Of a stretch of 23,776 nucleotides of DNA, positions 15,272 through 22,877 are shown in pieces. Numbering within the stretch: position 1 is the stretch's first letter; each line of letters begins with the position of its first letter. The notes under the pieces were generated by a model, which did no database searches, was not told the origin of the DNA, and was given only the letters and a program-made list of their open reading frames with translations. The DNA comes from DSFO01 sp041640715 (GTDB lineage Archaea; Thermoproteota; Thermoprotei; Gearchaeales; Gearchaeaceae): contig JBEPZU010000012.1 in assembly GCA_041640715.1 (NCBI GenBank), positions 1-23,776 of the forward strand, read 5' to 3'. A program made the position numbers and the translations under genes.

Positions 15272-16282
15272 GCCCGTCTGACCTTTCTTATAAATAGGAG
15301 CAGATTTAAGCCTTTGGATTGCATTCTTCACTCTTTCAATTGAGAAATCTTTTTCGCCCACCAAGAAATCTATTATGCCTTCTTCATTTGGAGGCTTCCA
15401 TTCTATCTTATAATCTTTGTTCACCTCAGGATTCATGAAGAGATTCTTTATTCTCTCGTATTCTTCTTTATATTCAATTTTCAGGCTTGAAAGAACATTC
15501 TTAAGATTTCCATAAGTAAGTATTAAGCTAAGAGCACGCTTAGGACCTATACCTGCGAAACCTTCAGGGTTGTAATCAGTACCTATCAAAATACCTATTT
15601 CTACTAGCTGTTCGTAAGTTATTTTTAAACTTGAAATTACATCTTGCAAAACTATGAGCTCAGGTAACACTTCTACGTATGCATCAACCCTAGGCAACTT
15701 CCTTTTGCCAGTGATCGTCAAATTTCTCACAAGCCTAGGTGCGCTGTAAAGTAATGAATCATAATCTTGACTTCCACAAGCCCAAGCATCATTGACTTTA
15801 ACTAGATAAGCAGCTTGAGCCTCTCCTTCAGATGGACTTTGAACTATAGGTATTCCCATTAGGTTAAGGAGTTTCTTGGCATCTTCAACCATCTCATCAG
15901 TTAGCTTTACTGCTCGCATTGCATAGGATTTTGCCGCTTGAATATCTCCCTTTTCTAAGGCTTCTTTGTAGCTTAATTCAGCTTCTTCCTTCATTTTTCT
16001 CCTTTTCTCTATTTCTTTATACTTCAAGCTAGGAGGACGACCGTCAAAAACATAAATAGGCTTTATACCTATTTCGAGAAAATTTATCGTTCTATAAAAA
16101 AGACCAGACAGATGACTGGTTATTTGACCAAATCTATTCATTAAGGGAGACCCATCTGCTTGCCTTATCGCTGAAAGATATTGATATAATGCGTTATATG
16201 CATCTATTGCTATAACTTTACCAGCAAGGTCTTCAAGTTTTATGGTTTTCCTTTGTACAAGTTCAGCTAAATCTACGCCCAT
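15251..16282 (-). CDS. fen: Flap endonuclease 1
   Basis: This 343-residue structure-specific 5' nuclease processes Okazaki fragments and repair flaps. It begins MGVDL as all FEN1 proteins do, with Gly2 needed at the active site. Metal-binding acidic residues are visible in A-I-D-A-Y, V-F-D-G, PSEGEAQAAYL, GSQDYDSLL and G-T-D-Y-N. The helix-hairpin-helix is GFAGIGPKRAL. The C-terminal QTGLEAWF is a PCNA-interacting PIP box. It is the last gene of the zinc ribbon-aEF1B-cdc48-winged-helix operon; its start overlaps the winged-helix gene by 20 bases. Confidence 0.97.
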   Translation of the reverse strand: MGVDLAELVQRKTIKLEDLAGKVIAIDAYNALYQYLSAIRQADGSPLMNRFGQITSHLSGLFYRTINFLEIGIKPIYVFDGRPPSLKYKEIEKRRKMKEEAELSYKEALEKGDIQAAKSYAMRAVKLTDEMVEDAKKLLNLMGIPIVQSPSEGEAQAAYLVKVNDAWACGSQDYDSLLYSAPRLVRNLTITGKRKLPRVDAYVEVLPELIVLQDVISSLKITYEQLVEIGILIGTDYNPEGFAGIGPKRALSLILTYGNLKNVLSSLKIEYKEEYERIKNLFMNPEVNKDYKIEWKPPNEEGIIDFLVGEKDFSIERVKNAIQRLKSAPIYKKGQTGLEAWFG

Positions 16283-16493
16283 TCTCTTTTATCATTATAA
16301 TCTTGGTGTCTTTCTGATTTACAACTGAAATTTTGTCGAAAATCTCAAGCTTTATAAGAGCCTTGTATAATTCTCCCTTCGAAGGAGGAGAAGATTTATA
16401 GATTCTATTTAGCTCTTCCATTAATTCATCCTCACTTATGCTGGTTTTTTTCTTAACTATTTCATAGACCGTATAATCTAGAGGAAGATTCAT
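16263..16493 (-). CDS. Small winged-helix-like protein between cdc48 and fen1
   Basis: This 76-residue basic protein has predicted helices at about 5-15, 19-31 and 38-50 followed by a beta wing (D-K-I-S-V-V, K-I-I-M-I-K), which matches a winged-helix layout. The helix pattern S-E-D-E-L-M-E-E-L and P-S-K-G-E-L-Y-K-A-L-I-K-L-E resembles small archaeal winged-helix proteins. I cannot name it. Its ATG overlaps the cdc48 TGA stop (ATGA) and its 3' end overlaps fen1 by 20 bases, so it is translationally coupled to both. Nucleic-acid binding is inferred from fold only. Confidence 0.75.
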   Translation of the reverse strand: MNLPLDYTVYEIVKKKTSISEDELMEELNRIYKSSPPSKGELYKALIKLEIFDKISVVNQKDTKIIMIKENGRRFS

Positions 16494-18679
16494 AAAAAGG
16501 TCAAAGCGGAAGGTTTTGACTGGAAAAGCTGCTTGGATTTATTATACCAATCGAGATAGAAATTAATTAGCGCCTCATTTATCGAAGGTCTAACCTTCTT
16601 AACCGCTTCTAGGAAATGCTTCATGAAGACTTTATTTTCTTTTTCTCTTATAGCAAGAAGTGCTGCTTCTCTGCATAAGCTTTTTATATCAGCTCCAGTA
16701 TACCAAGTAGTTATTTTAGCCAATTGATTTATGTCTACGTCATCACTAATCTTCATCCTTTTGGTGTAAATCTTGAAGATTTCAACTCTCTCGGATTCAT
16801 TAGGAGGCAGAATCAATATAATCTTATCGAACCTCCCGTTTCTCAGTATAGCAGGGTCTAAGAGATCAGGTCTGTTCGTAGCAGCTAGCACGAAAACATA
16901 ATCTTTGCTAGTAAAGCCATCAAGCTCTGTTAATAGTTGGCTTAAGACCAAATTGTAAACCTCACTGGTATAACCTCCTTTAATCGAAGCTACCGCTTCT
17001 ATTTCATCGAAGAAAATTAGTGAAGGAGAAGCATTCTTAGCCTTCCTGAATATTTCTCTAATCGCTCTTTCAGATTCTCCTACCCACTTACTATATATTG
17101 AAGGACTATTCACATAAATGAAGTTAAGACCACTCTCGCTGGCTATGGCTTTTGCTAACATCGTTTTACCTACTCCAGGAGGACCGACAAGCAAAATACC
17201 TCTAATAGGTTCGATTCCAAACTCTGCATACAATCTGCTGTCTTTGACTGGAAGTATTAGGGAATCATACAATTCTCTTTTAACTTCTTCCAAGCCTCCT
17301 ATGTCGTCCAGCTTTACATTGGGCTTCTCAAAATAAACTTCCCTTAAAGCACTAGGAGTTATTCCTTTCAGAGCTTTTAAGAAATCCTCCATCTTAACTT
17401 CGATCTGTTCTAAGAGCGTTGGTGAAAGTTTTTTAGTAGAGGTTAAGTCTGGTAAGTATCTCTTGATAGCTATCATGGCAGCTTCCCTTGTCAAAGCAGC
17501 CAAATCAGCACCTACAAAACCATGAGTTATCTCAGCTAAGTATTCCAAATTCACATCTTGTGCTAAAGGCATGTTTCTGGTATGAATTTGAAGGATATCC
17601 AATCTTCCGTTTTTATCTGGTACAGGGAATTCTATTTCTCTATCAAATCTGCCTGGTCTTCTGAGGGCAGGATCTAGCATATTAGGCACATTGGTAGCGC
17701 CTATTACTATTACATTATCTCTTGGTTCGAGACCGTCCATCAAAGCTAGCAACTGAGCTACTACTCTTTTCTCCACCTCTCCATGTACCTCTTCCCTTCT
17801 AGGTGCTATGGCATCTATTTCGTCGATGAAAATTATCGAAGGAGCATTCTCCCTTGCCTCTTCGAAGATCTCTCTTAATCTAGCCTCTGATTCCCCGTAA
17901 TATTTGTTCATTATCTCAGGACCGTTCACTGAAATGAAGTAAGCTGCACTTTCATTTGCCACTGCTTTAGCTAACAATGTTTTGCCTGTTCCTGGAGGCC
18001 CATATAATAATATACCCTTAGGAGGATCTATTCCCAGTCTCTTGAATAAATCAGGGTATTTAAGAGGAAGCTCAATCAATTCTCTTACTTTCTCTATAAT
18101 GTTCTTCAATCCGCCTATATCTTCATAGGATATTCTATACCTAGCAACTTCAGAGAAGGGTTTTTCTAATACCATTATAGTTGTATTGCTATCTACTAAA
18201 ACAATGCCCGAAGGTTTTGTGTTTAACACTTTGAAAACCAAATTATACTCTAAACCAGGTACCTGTATCAAATCTCCTGCTAAAAGAGGTTTATTTAAAA
18301 GTTTGTTCTTTATGTAAATCAAGGAAGATTGATCTATGTTTATTGTATGATCTTGAGGTGCGAGTTTGACTAGTTCAGCATAATTATATTCTGCAACTCT
18401 AACTATTACCTTCTCCCCCAAAGATACATTAGCGTTTTTTCTCAACAATCCATCCATCCTTATTATTTGAAGACCTTCATCTTCAGCCAAAGCAGGTAAA
18501 GCGATTGCCGTTGTCTTTGATCTACCTTCTATCTCTACGACGGGTATTTCTTTTAGATCGAGTTTTTCCAATAGAGAACTAGATATCCTTACTCTTCCCT
18601 TTCCTACGTCTCTCTGTTTAGCTTCAGCTACCCTTAATACTAGTTCTTTTTTATCCTTAGAATTCGAAGAAGATTTCAT
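16490..18679 (-). CDS. cdc48: Cdc48/VCP-like AAA ATPase
   Basis: This 729-residue double-AAA unfoldase is the archaeal homologue of p97/VCP, thought to extract or unfold proteins, often for the proteasome. An N-terminal double-psi barrel domain spans about 1-180. D1 has Walker A GPPGTGKT (227-234), Walker B IIFIDE (282-287), pore loop KYYGESE (259-265) and arginine finger RRPGRFD (340-346). D2 has Walker A GPPGVGKT (499-506), Walker B LIFFDE (554-559), pore loop KWVGESE (531-537) and R-N-G-R-F-D at 613-618, with Asn in place of the usual Pro. The C-terminus is hydrophobic (A-L-T-F-L) with no HbYX tail visible. It starts 19 bases after the aEF1B stop. Confidence 0.96.
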   Translation of the reverse strand: MKSSSNSKDKKELVLRVAEAKQRDVGKGRVRISSSLLEKLDLKEIPVVEIEGRSKTTAIALPALAEDEGLQIIRMDGLLRKNANVSLGEKVIVRVAEYNYAELVKLAPQDHTINIDQSSLIYIKNKLLNKPLLAGDLIQVPGLEYNLVFKVLNTKPSGIVLVDSNTTIMVLEKPFSEVARYRISYEDIGGLKNIIEKVRELIELPLKYPDLFKRLGIDPPKGILLYGPPGTGKTLLAKAVANESAAYFISVNGPEIMNKYYGESEARLREIFEEARENAPSIIFIDEIDAIAPRREEVHGEVEKRVVAQLLALMDGLEPRDNVIVIGATNVPNMLDPALRRPGRFDREIEFPVPDKNGRLDILQIHTRNMPLAQDVNLEYLAEITHGFVGADLAALTREAAMIAIKRYLPDLTSTKKLSPTLLEQIEVKMEDFLKALKGITPSALREVYFEKPNVKLDDIGGLEEVKRELYDSLILPVKDSRLYAEFGIEPIRGILLVGPPGVGKTMLAKAIASESGLNFIYVNSPSIYSKWVGESERAIREIFRKAKNASPSLIFFDEIEAVASIKGGYTSEVYNLVLSQLLTELDGFTSKDYVFVLAATNRPDLLDPAILRNGRFDKIILILPPNESERVEIFKIYTKRMKISDDVDINQLAKITTWYTGADIKSLCREAALLAIREKENKVFMKHFLEAVKKVRPSINEALINFYLDWYNKSKQLFQSKPSALTFL

Positions 18680-18698
18680 TTTACCCGTTCAAATAATA

Positions 18699-18968
18699 TT
18701 ACAGTAAAGATATAAAGACAATTTCTACTTCTTCCACACCCTCAAAGCTTGCAATATACTCCTCTATTTTAGAAGTACCCCCTTCCATATCATCAGGTAT
18801 CGCGAAATACAGCTTAAGAGAATTTAAACCGAAGGCTATCGCTTCTATTTTATACCCTTTTAGCTCTATATTTGGAGGTAATCTTTCCTTCATCTTGTTG
18901 TATAGTTGCTCTAGATTTACGTTTATATCTGATGGTAAAACCTTAGCTACGACTAATACTTTACCCAT
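18699..18968 (-). CDS. Translation elongation factor aEF1B (EF-1 beta)
   Basis: This 89-residue guanine nucleotide exchange factor for aEF1A recharges it with GTP during elongation. The ferredoxin-like fold matches the eukaryotic EF-1 beta C-terminal domain: V-L-V-V-A-K-V-L-P at the start, a G-L-N-S-L-K-L-Y-F strand in the centre, and an E-G-V-E-E-V-E-I-V C-terminus. The length is typical for archaea. Its ATG directly follows the TAG stop of the zinc-ribbon gene with no spacer, so the two are translated together, and it is followed 19 bases later by cdc48. Confidence 0.94.
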   Translation of the reverse strand: MGKVLVVAKVLPSDINVNLEQLYNKMKERLPPNIELKGYKIEAIAFGLNSLKLYFAIPDDMEGGTSKIEEYIASFEGVEEVEIVFISLL

Positions 18969-19148
18969 CTAAGGACCTTTAAAACCGCACTTAACGCAAA
19001 TGTATTGCACAACGAGCTTCCTGCATTTTTGGCATCTATAAATGATGCTTGAACCACAATTTGGACAAGTGAAACTAACTGCTCTTTCGTAGGGAGGAAT
19101 TATCCTTTTGCACGAAGTACATCTTATGGCTTGAATATTTAAAGACAT
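18969..19148 (-). CDS. Double zinc-ribbon protein (DUF1610 / HVO_2753-like)
   Basis: This 59-residue protein has four CxxC pairs: Cys10/13, Cys28/31, Cys39/42 and Cys51/54, which form two zinc-binding ribbons. The pattern F-T-C-P-N-C-G then Y-R-C-Q-K-C-R then Y-I-C-V-K-C-G-F-K-G-P is the signature of the small archaeal zinc-finger family that usually sits beside aEF1B. It is predicted to bind RNA or a translation partner; the molecular role is not established. The stop TAG abuts the aEF1B ATG, and the gene begins the operon that runs to fen1. The start codon is ATG at 19148. Confidence 0.9.
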   Translation of the reverse strand: MSLNIQAIRCTSCKRIIPPYERAVSFTCPNCGSSIIYRCQKCRKLVVQYICVKCGFKGP

Positions 19149-19180
19149 GAATAATGATATTCTCTTAGTTCCTAATAAAT

Positions 19181-20326
19181 TTATTTAAAATAAAGAAGAG
19201 ACCTAAGCAACCTAATTAAAGCGTTATAGTTTAGACTTAAATCCTTGATCAAAAGAGTAATCACATTTTCATGGAAATCTTGGATTTCTCCTTTTAGTTT
19301 ATTCACCGCATTAGTGCTAGCTATAGCATCTAAAATCAAGTTTCTACGTTTATCTTCAAGACTAAAGAAGAAGTCCGAGAATTTCTTCATCCTAATAATC
19401 CTTTTTTTAATCCAATCATCTATTAGTTTCTCCATTTTCCTTAAAATCGAATAATCTTTAGTTTCTAAGTAATAAGGAAAAAGAGAGCCTACAATCTTAG
19501 CTCCTAAAATACCGAAGAATAAACCTCCTCCTGTAGTTGGTTTAACATGTCCTGCAGAATCACCTATTATAGCTATATTATTAAAAACATTCCTAGATAT
19601 AGCTCCTCCTGTTATTATTCTACCGCTATATATGGCTCTTACATTACCCTTTATGCCTTTCCTATAAATGAACTTATCCAGAGCTTTTTTAGGAGAAATT
19701 CTTGAATTAGCTAAACCTATCAAAAAAGAATGATTCGAAGTCGGAACCTTCCACACAAAAAAACCTTTTGCGTACTCACAGAAAATTATCTCTACTGCAC
19801 TTTCATTAATAGGATCCCCTTCCATTTCGTACTGTATTGCAGGTATAGAACTAGGATTCTTCAGAAAATCTAATATGCTAGGCTTAGAGCCAGCCGCATA
19901 TATCAACGCCCGCGCTTCAAACTCTCCTTTGGTAGTAACTACGGAGACCTTATCCTTAAAGATATTCACTTTCTTGACTTTTTCTCCTAGGAAGATCTCA
20001 GCGCCGCGTTTGTTTGCTTCATCGAATAATATTTCTTCAAATCTCACCCTTTCTAGTACGTTTGTGACCTCTTCAGGAAAAGAAATTTTTATCCTCTTAT
20101 TATTGTCGTAAATGAAATAGGCGGTCTTTATTTTTTTTAACAAGCTAGATGAAGCTGCATTACCTATTAGTTTAGCGGCCTCTGAACTTATCACCCCTGT
20201 GCAATGCCTAGGTATACCTATTTTCTTATCTTCCTCGAAGACCAAAACATCCATGTTTCTACTAGAAAGCTCTATCGAAGCAAATAACCCTGCTGGTCCT
20301 GCCCCTACCACTAGGAAGTCATGCAT
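19181..20326 (-). CDS. Geranylgeranyl reductase family FAD protein (copy 2)
   Basis: This 381-residue flavoprotein has FAD-binding GAGPAG (8-13) placed directly after the N-terminal strand, which fixes the ATG at 20326. The family Cys is in R-H-C-T-G (Cys42), and G-D-S-A-G-H-V-K-P-T-T-G-G-G is the second FAD motif. Enzymes of this kind saturate geranylgeranyl chains of membrane lipids. It differs in the Cys motif (HCTG against PCGE) from copy 1, so the substrates may differ. TATA-like GTATTTATCC (minus sense, 20349-20358) lies about 27 bases before the ATG and interlocks with the pth2 promoter. Confidence 0.9.
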   Translation of the reverse strand: MHDFLVVGAGPAGLFASIELSSRNMDVLVFEEDKKIGIPRHCTGVISSEAAKLIGNAASSSLLKKIKTAYFIYDNNKRIKISFPEEVTNVLERVRFEEILFDEANKRGAEIFLGEKVKKVNIFKDKVSVVTTKGEFEARALIYAAGSKPSILDFLKNPSSIPAIQYEMEGDPINESAVEIIFCEYAKGFFVWKVPTSNHSFLIGLANSRISPKKALDKFIYRKGIKGNVRAIYSGRIITGGAISRNVFNNIAIIGDSAGHVKPTTGGGLFFGILGAKIVGSLFPYYLETKDYSILRKMEKLIDDWIKKRIIRMKKFSDFFFSLEDKRRNLILDAIASTNAVNKLKGEIQDFHENVITLLIKDLSLNYNALIRLLRSLLYFK

Positions 20327-20340
20327 TTAATATATATTAA
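20327..20340 (+). promoter_or_regulatory. Palindromic TATA-like box of pth2
   Basis: TTAATATATATTAA is a perfect 14-base palindrome centred 28 bases before ATG 20362. This spacing predicts a leaderless pth2 transcript and argues against the TTG at 20347 as start. It begins at the base next to the start codon of the divergent reductase gene. Confidence 0.55.
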
Positions 20341-20361
20341 CGAGGCTTGGATAAATACCCG

Positions 20362-20709
20362 ATGAAGCAAGTTATTGTAATTAGGACAGATATAAAAATG
20401 GGTAAAGGGAAATTGGCATCCCAGGTAGCCCATGCCTCCCTTACGGCTTTCTTAGAAGTTATGAAAAAAGAGAAAACCAAAGCAGAAAGATGGCTTGCTG
20501 AAGGTCAGAAAAAAGTAGTTTTAAAAGTAAACAGCCTCGATGAGTTACTCAAAATATATGAAGAAGCTAAAAAGAAAGAACTCGATGTGGTCTTAATAGA
20601 AGATAAAGGATTAACCCAACTAGAACCCGGCACCATAACTTGTATTGGTATAGGTCCTGATGAGGAATACAAGATAGATGAAATAACTTCTAAGCTTAAG
20701 CTTCTTTAA
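20362..20709 (+). CDS. pth2: Peptidyl-tRNA hydrolase, Pth2 type
   Basis: This 115-residue enzyme releases tRNA from stalled peptidyl-tRNA. It carries the Pth2 signature GKGKLASQVAHA (14-25) and, near the C-terminus, DKGLTQLEPGTITCIGIGP. The open frame extends back to a TTG at 20347, but I choose ATG 20362 because the palindromic TATA-like box at 20327-20340 puts the transcription start near 20362 and because the R-T-D N-terminal strand begins there in family members. It converges on aspS with 34 bases between the stop codons. Confidence 0.95.
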   Translation: MKQVIVIRTDIKMGKGKLASQVAHASLTAFLEVMKKEKTKAERWLAEGQKKVVLKVNSLDELLKIYEEAKKKELDVVLIEDKGLTQLEPGTITCIGIGPDEEYKIDEITSKLKLL

Positions 20710-20743
20710 CGCCGTTGAATTTTAACACTAAATCAGCTAAGAA

Positions 20744-22030
20744 TTAGGGCAAAATTCTATCAACATCTCGAGGGAAAAGTACAACTTCCCTTATGTTCTT
20801 TTTGTGTGTAAGCATCATGAGCAACCTCGAAACCCCCAATCCAAATCCTGCGTGAGGAGGAGATGCGACATTTAACGCCTTTATAAAAAGGTCGAAATTT
20901 TCTACATTTAAATTAATCTTTTTAAGTTTTTCTATTAATTTCTCACTCGAATTTATCCTCTCACCTCCAGAAGCTATCTCAAGAAATCCTAAATTTAAAT
21001 CGAAGGATTTCGAAATTTCTGGATTTTCATCATGTTCTTTAGTATAGAAAGGCTTTAATTCTGAAGGCCAATCTTTGATAAAGTAAAATTTCCTTCCTAT
21101 CTTCTCGTATAATATATTCAAAGCAGATTGAGTTATATCGTCTTTCCACTTAAAGCCATAAGGTTTTAACATCTCTATAACTTCAGCATAAGTTAATCTC
21201 TCAAATTTATAATCAAGATCTAACTTTTCACAGCCTAGCTTTTCAAAATATTCTTTTCCTTCTTCGTAGGTTTTTTCGATCGAATATTTTACCAACTCTT
21301 CTAAGAAACTCATGATTTCTTCATAATCGTAAAAAGCACATTCTATATCTAAAGATATAAATTCAGCCAAATGAAAGTTAGTCCTCGACTTCTCTGCTCT
21401 ATAATATTGAGCTATCTCGAATACCTTCTCGAAAACACCTGCACATATTTCCTTATATATTTGAGGACTCTGAGCCAAGAAAGCCTCTTCGCCGAAGTAA
21501 TCCACTTTAAATAACTCAGCACCTCCTTCTGTAGCGAATTTTATTATCTTAGGTGTGAAGATTTCTGTGAAACCTTCTCTATAAAGAAACTCTCTCATAT
21601 ACTTTATCAACAAAGTTTGGATCTTGAACACGTAAAAATACTCGTCCTTCCTTAGAGAGAGATATCTTGCATCTAAAATGGTAGAAAGCTCAGCACCAAC
21701 TTTACCGCTAACATCCAATGGTAATGGATGCTTAGCTTTACTTATTAAGGTTATTTCTTTCGGTATTACTTCATAACCTAACTTAGCTATAGAAGACTTG
21801 ATGACTTTCCCTTTAACTTTTATTATATCTTCATGATGAAGGTTCTCGATTTTTTCTAGGAAGTGATCATCGTAATCACTTTTTTTAGCAGTTATCTGTG
21901 CTTTGCCAGTAGAATCTCTTAGAATTATAAAAAGTATTGGCTTTGTATCTCTTATTTCATGAACCCAACCGAGTAATTCAACTTCTTGATTTTCTAAATT
22001 GGGCAAGTCCTTTATCCAATACTTCTTCAT
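20744..22030 (-). CDS. aspS: Aspartyl-tRNA synthetase (archaeal type)
   Basis: This 428-residue class II synthetase has an N-terminal OB anticodon-binding domain (about 1-105) and a catalytic domain with G-F-T-E-I-F-T-P-K (motif 1), YYRAEKSRTNFHLAEF (motif 2) and GFGLGVSRLLM (motif 3). It lacks the bacterial insertion, as expected for the archaeal/eukaryotic type. His24 stands where discriminating archaeal enzymes carry Trp, but Lys83 matches the discriminating type, so whether it also charges tRNA-Asn is open. It follows the NusA-like gene by one base, and is probably co-transcribed. Confidence 0.96.
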   Translation of the reverse strand: MKKYWIKDLPNLENQEVELLGWVHEIRDTKPILFIILRDSTGKAQITAKKSDYDDHFLEKIENLHHEDIIKVKGKVIKSSIAKLGYEVIPKEITLISKAKHPLPLDVSGKVGAELSTILDARYLSLRKDEYFYVFKIQTLLIKYMREFLYREGFTEIFTPKIIKFATEGGAELFKVDYFGEEAFLAQSPQIYKEICAGVFEKVFEIAQYYRAEKSRTNFHLAEFISLDIECAFYDYEEIMSFLEELVKYSIEKTYEEGKEYFEKLGCEKLDLDYKFERLTYAEVIEMLKPYGFKWKDDITQSALNILYEKIGRKFYFIKDWPSELKPFYTKEHDENPEISKSFDLNLGFLEIASGGERINSSEKLIEKLKKINLNVENFDLFIKALNVASPPHAGFGLGVSRLLMMLTHKKNIREVVLFPRDVDRILP

Positions 22031-22031
22031 T

Positions 22032-22538
22032 CTAGTCTGTTATTATACGTACATTAGAAGATAACAAATTTGAAAGAATCCTCTCCATGCTTGCTAATTT
22101 GGTGAGCGATTTCTTCAAATCTACGCGGGAAAGCTTAACAGTGTATTCATGAGAACCATCTGGAGACCATATTTCATTCACGCTCAAAACTTTATAAGGA
22201 TAAAAGAATTGACTCATAAGATGTTTAATGTCCTTATTCTTTTCCACAATTTTAACATTCCTCTTCATTTTTTTAGATAAGAAGTCAGAAAGCGAAAGTA
22301 TTAAAGAAGGATTGAGATAACCTTGAGATGATATGAAAACATAGACATCCCCATTCTCTGTCTCAGCTACATAATCTAGGCTCTTATCTTGTAATTCTTT
22401 GAATTTCGATTCAGCTTCGTAAAGTTCTTTTGCTGTAGAAATTTCTAAATCAGATATAATACCTTTAGCTAGATTATCTTCACATACATTACAGAGGACC
22501 CTACTAATAGCACAAACTCGACAAACTCTAGATTTCAT
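22032..22538 (-). CDS. Zinc-finger and KH-domain NusA-like protein
   Basis: This 168-residue protein starts with a four-cysteine zinc finger (Cys6, 9, 16, 19). The remaining part has the look of an archaeal NusA-like KH protein: V-A-E-T-E-N-G-D-V-Y-V-F-I near 57-69, L-S-D-F-L-S-K-K-M-K-R-N-V-K-I-V-E (82-98) and a positively charged C-terminal helix. Such proteins are annotated as NusA-like transcription or RNA-binding factors; a specific role is not proven. Its stop is one base from the aspS ATG, so they form an operon. The KH assignment rests on pattern recall and is moderately sure. Confidence 0.68.
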   Translation of the reverse strand: MKSRVCRVCAISRVLCNVCEDNLAKGIISDLEISTAKELYEAESKFKELQDKSLDYVAETENGDVYVFISSQGYLNPSLILSLSDFLSKKMKRNVKIVEKNKDIKHLMSQFFYPYKVLSVNEIWSPDGSHEYTVKLSRVDLKKSLTKLASMERILSNLLSSNVRIITD

Positions 22539-22618
22539 ACAATTTAACTATTATTAATACAAGGACGATATATATTTTAAGAAAAAACTTAAATAAGAAA
22601 TTTGAGTGATAATTTTGT

Positions 22619-22783
22619 ATGCCTCTAACAGATCCTGAAAAAATACAGCTCGCGCAGAAATATTTGCTTTATTATAAAATATGCAGAGAATGTGGAGCAA
22701 GGAATTCTATAAAGGCTGAGAAATGCAGGAAATGCAGAAGAAAAAATCTTAGATTGAAAAAAAGAGAAATAATTAAGAAATAA
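22619..22783 (+). CDS. rpl40e: Ribosomal protein L40e
   Basis: This 54-residue basic protein of the large ribosomal subunit has one zinc-binding set, Cys22, Cys25, Cys36 and Cys39 (C-R-E-C-G-A-R-N-S ... C-R-K-C-R), and a Lys/Arg-rich tail. The start MPLTDPEK matches the family. A TATA-like CTTAAATAAG (22588-22597) is centred about 27 bases before the ATG, so the mRNA is probably leaderless. tRNA-Val begins 19 bases after the stop codon on the same strand. Confidence 0.93.
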   Translation: MPLTDPEKIQLAQKYLLYYKICRECGARNSIKAEKCRKCRRKNLRLKKREIIKK

Positions 22784-22802
22784 TCTCGTAATTTTATTCT
22801 CA

Positions 22803-22877
22803 GGGCTGGTGGTCGAGCCTGGTTAAGATGCCTGCCTCACACGCAGGAGGACCCCGGTTCAAATCCGGGCCAGCCCA
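22803..22877 (+). tRNA. tRNA-Val (anticodon CAC)
   Basis: The acceptor GGGCTGG (22803-22809) pairs with CCAGCCC (22870-22876), with discriminator A22877. The anticodon stem CCTGC/GCAGG (22831-22835/22843-22847) encloses loop CTCACAC with anticodon CAC at 22838-22840. There is no intron and no encoded CCA. It abuts the stop codon of the convergent TrmB-family gene at 22878 and may be processed from the rpl40e transcript. Confidence 0.96.

Noticed and set aside
20347..20361. TTG start for pth2 giving five extra residues
   Set aside because: It lies upstream of the transcription start predicted from the palindromic TATA-like box, and family members begin at the ATG 20362.
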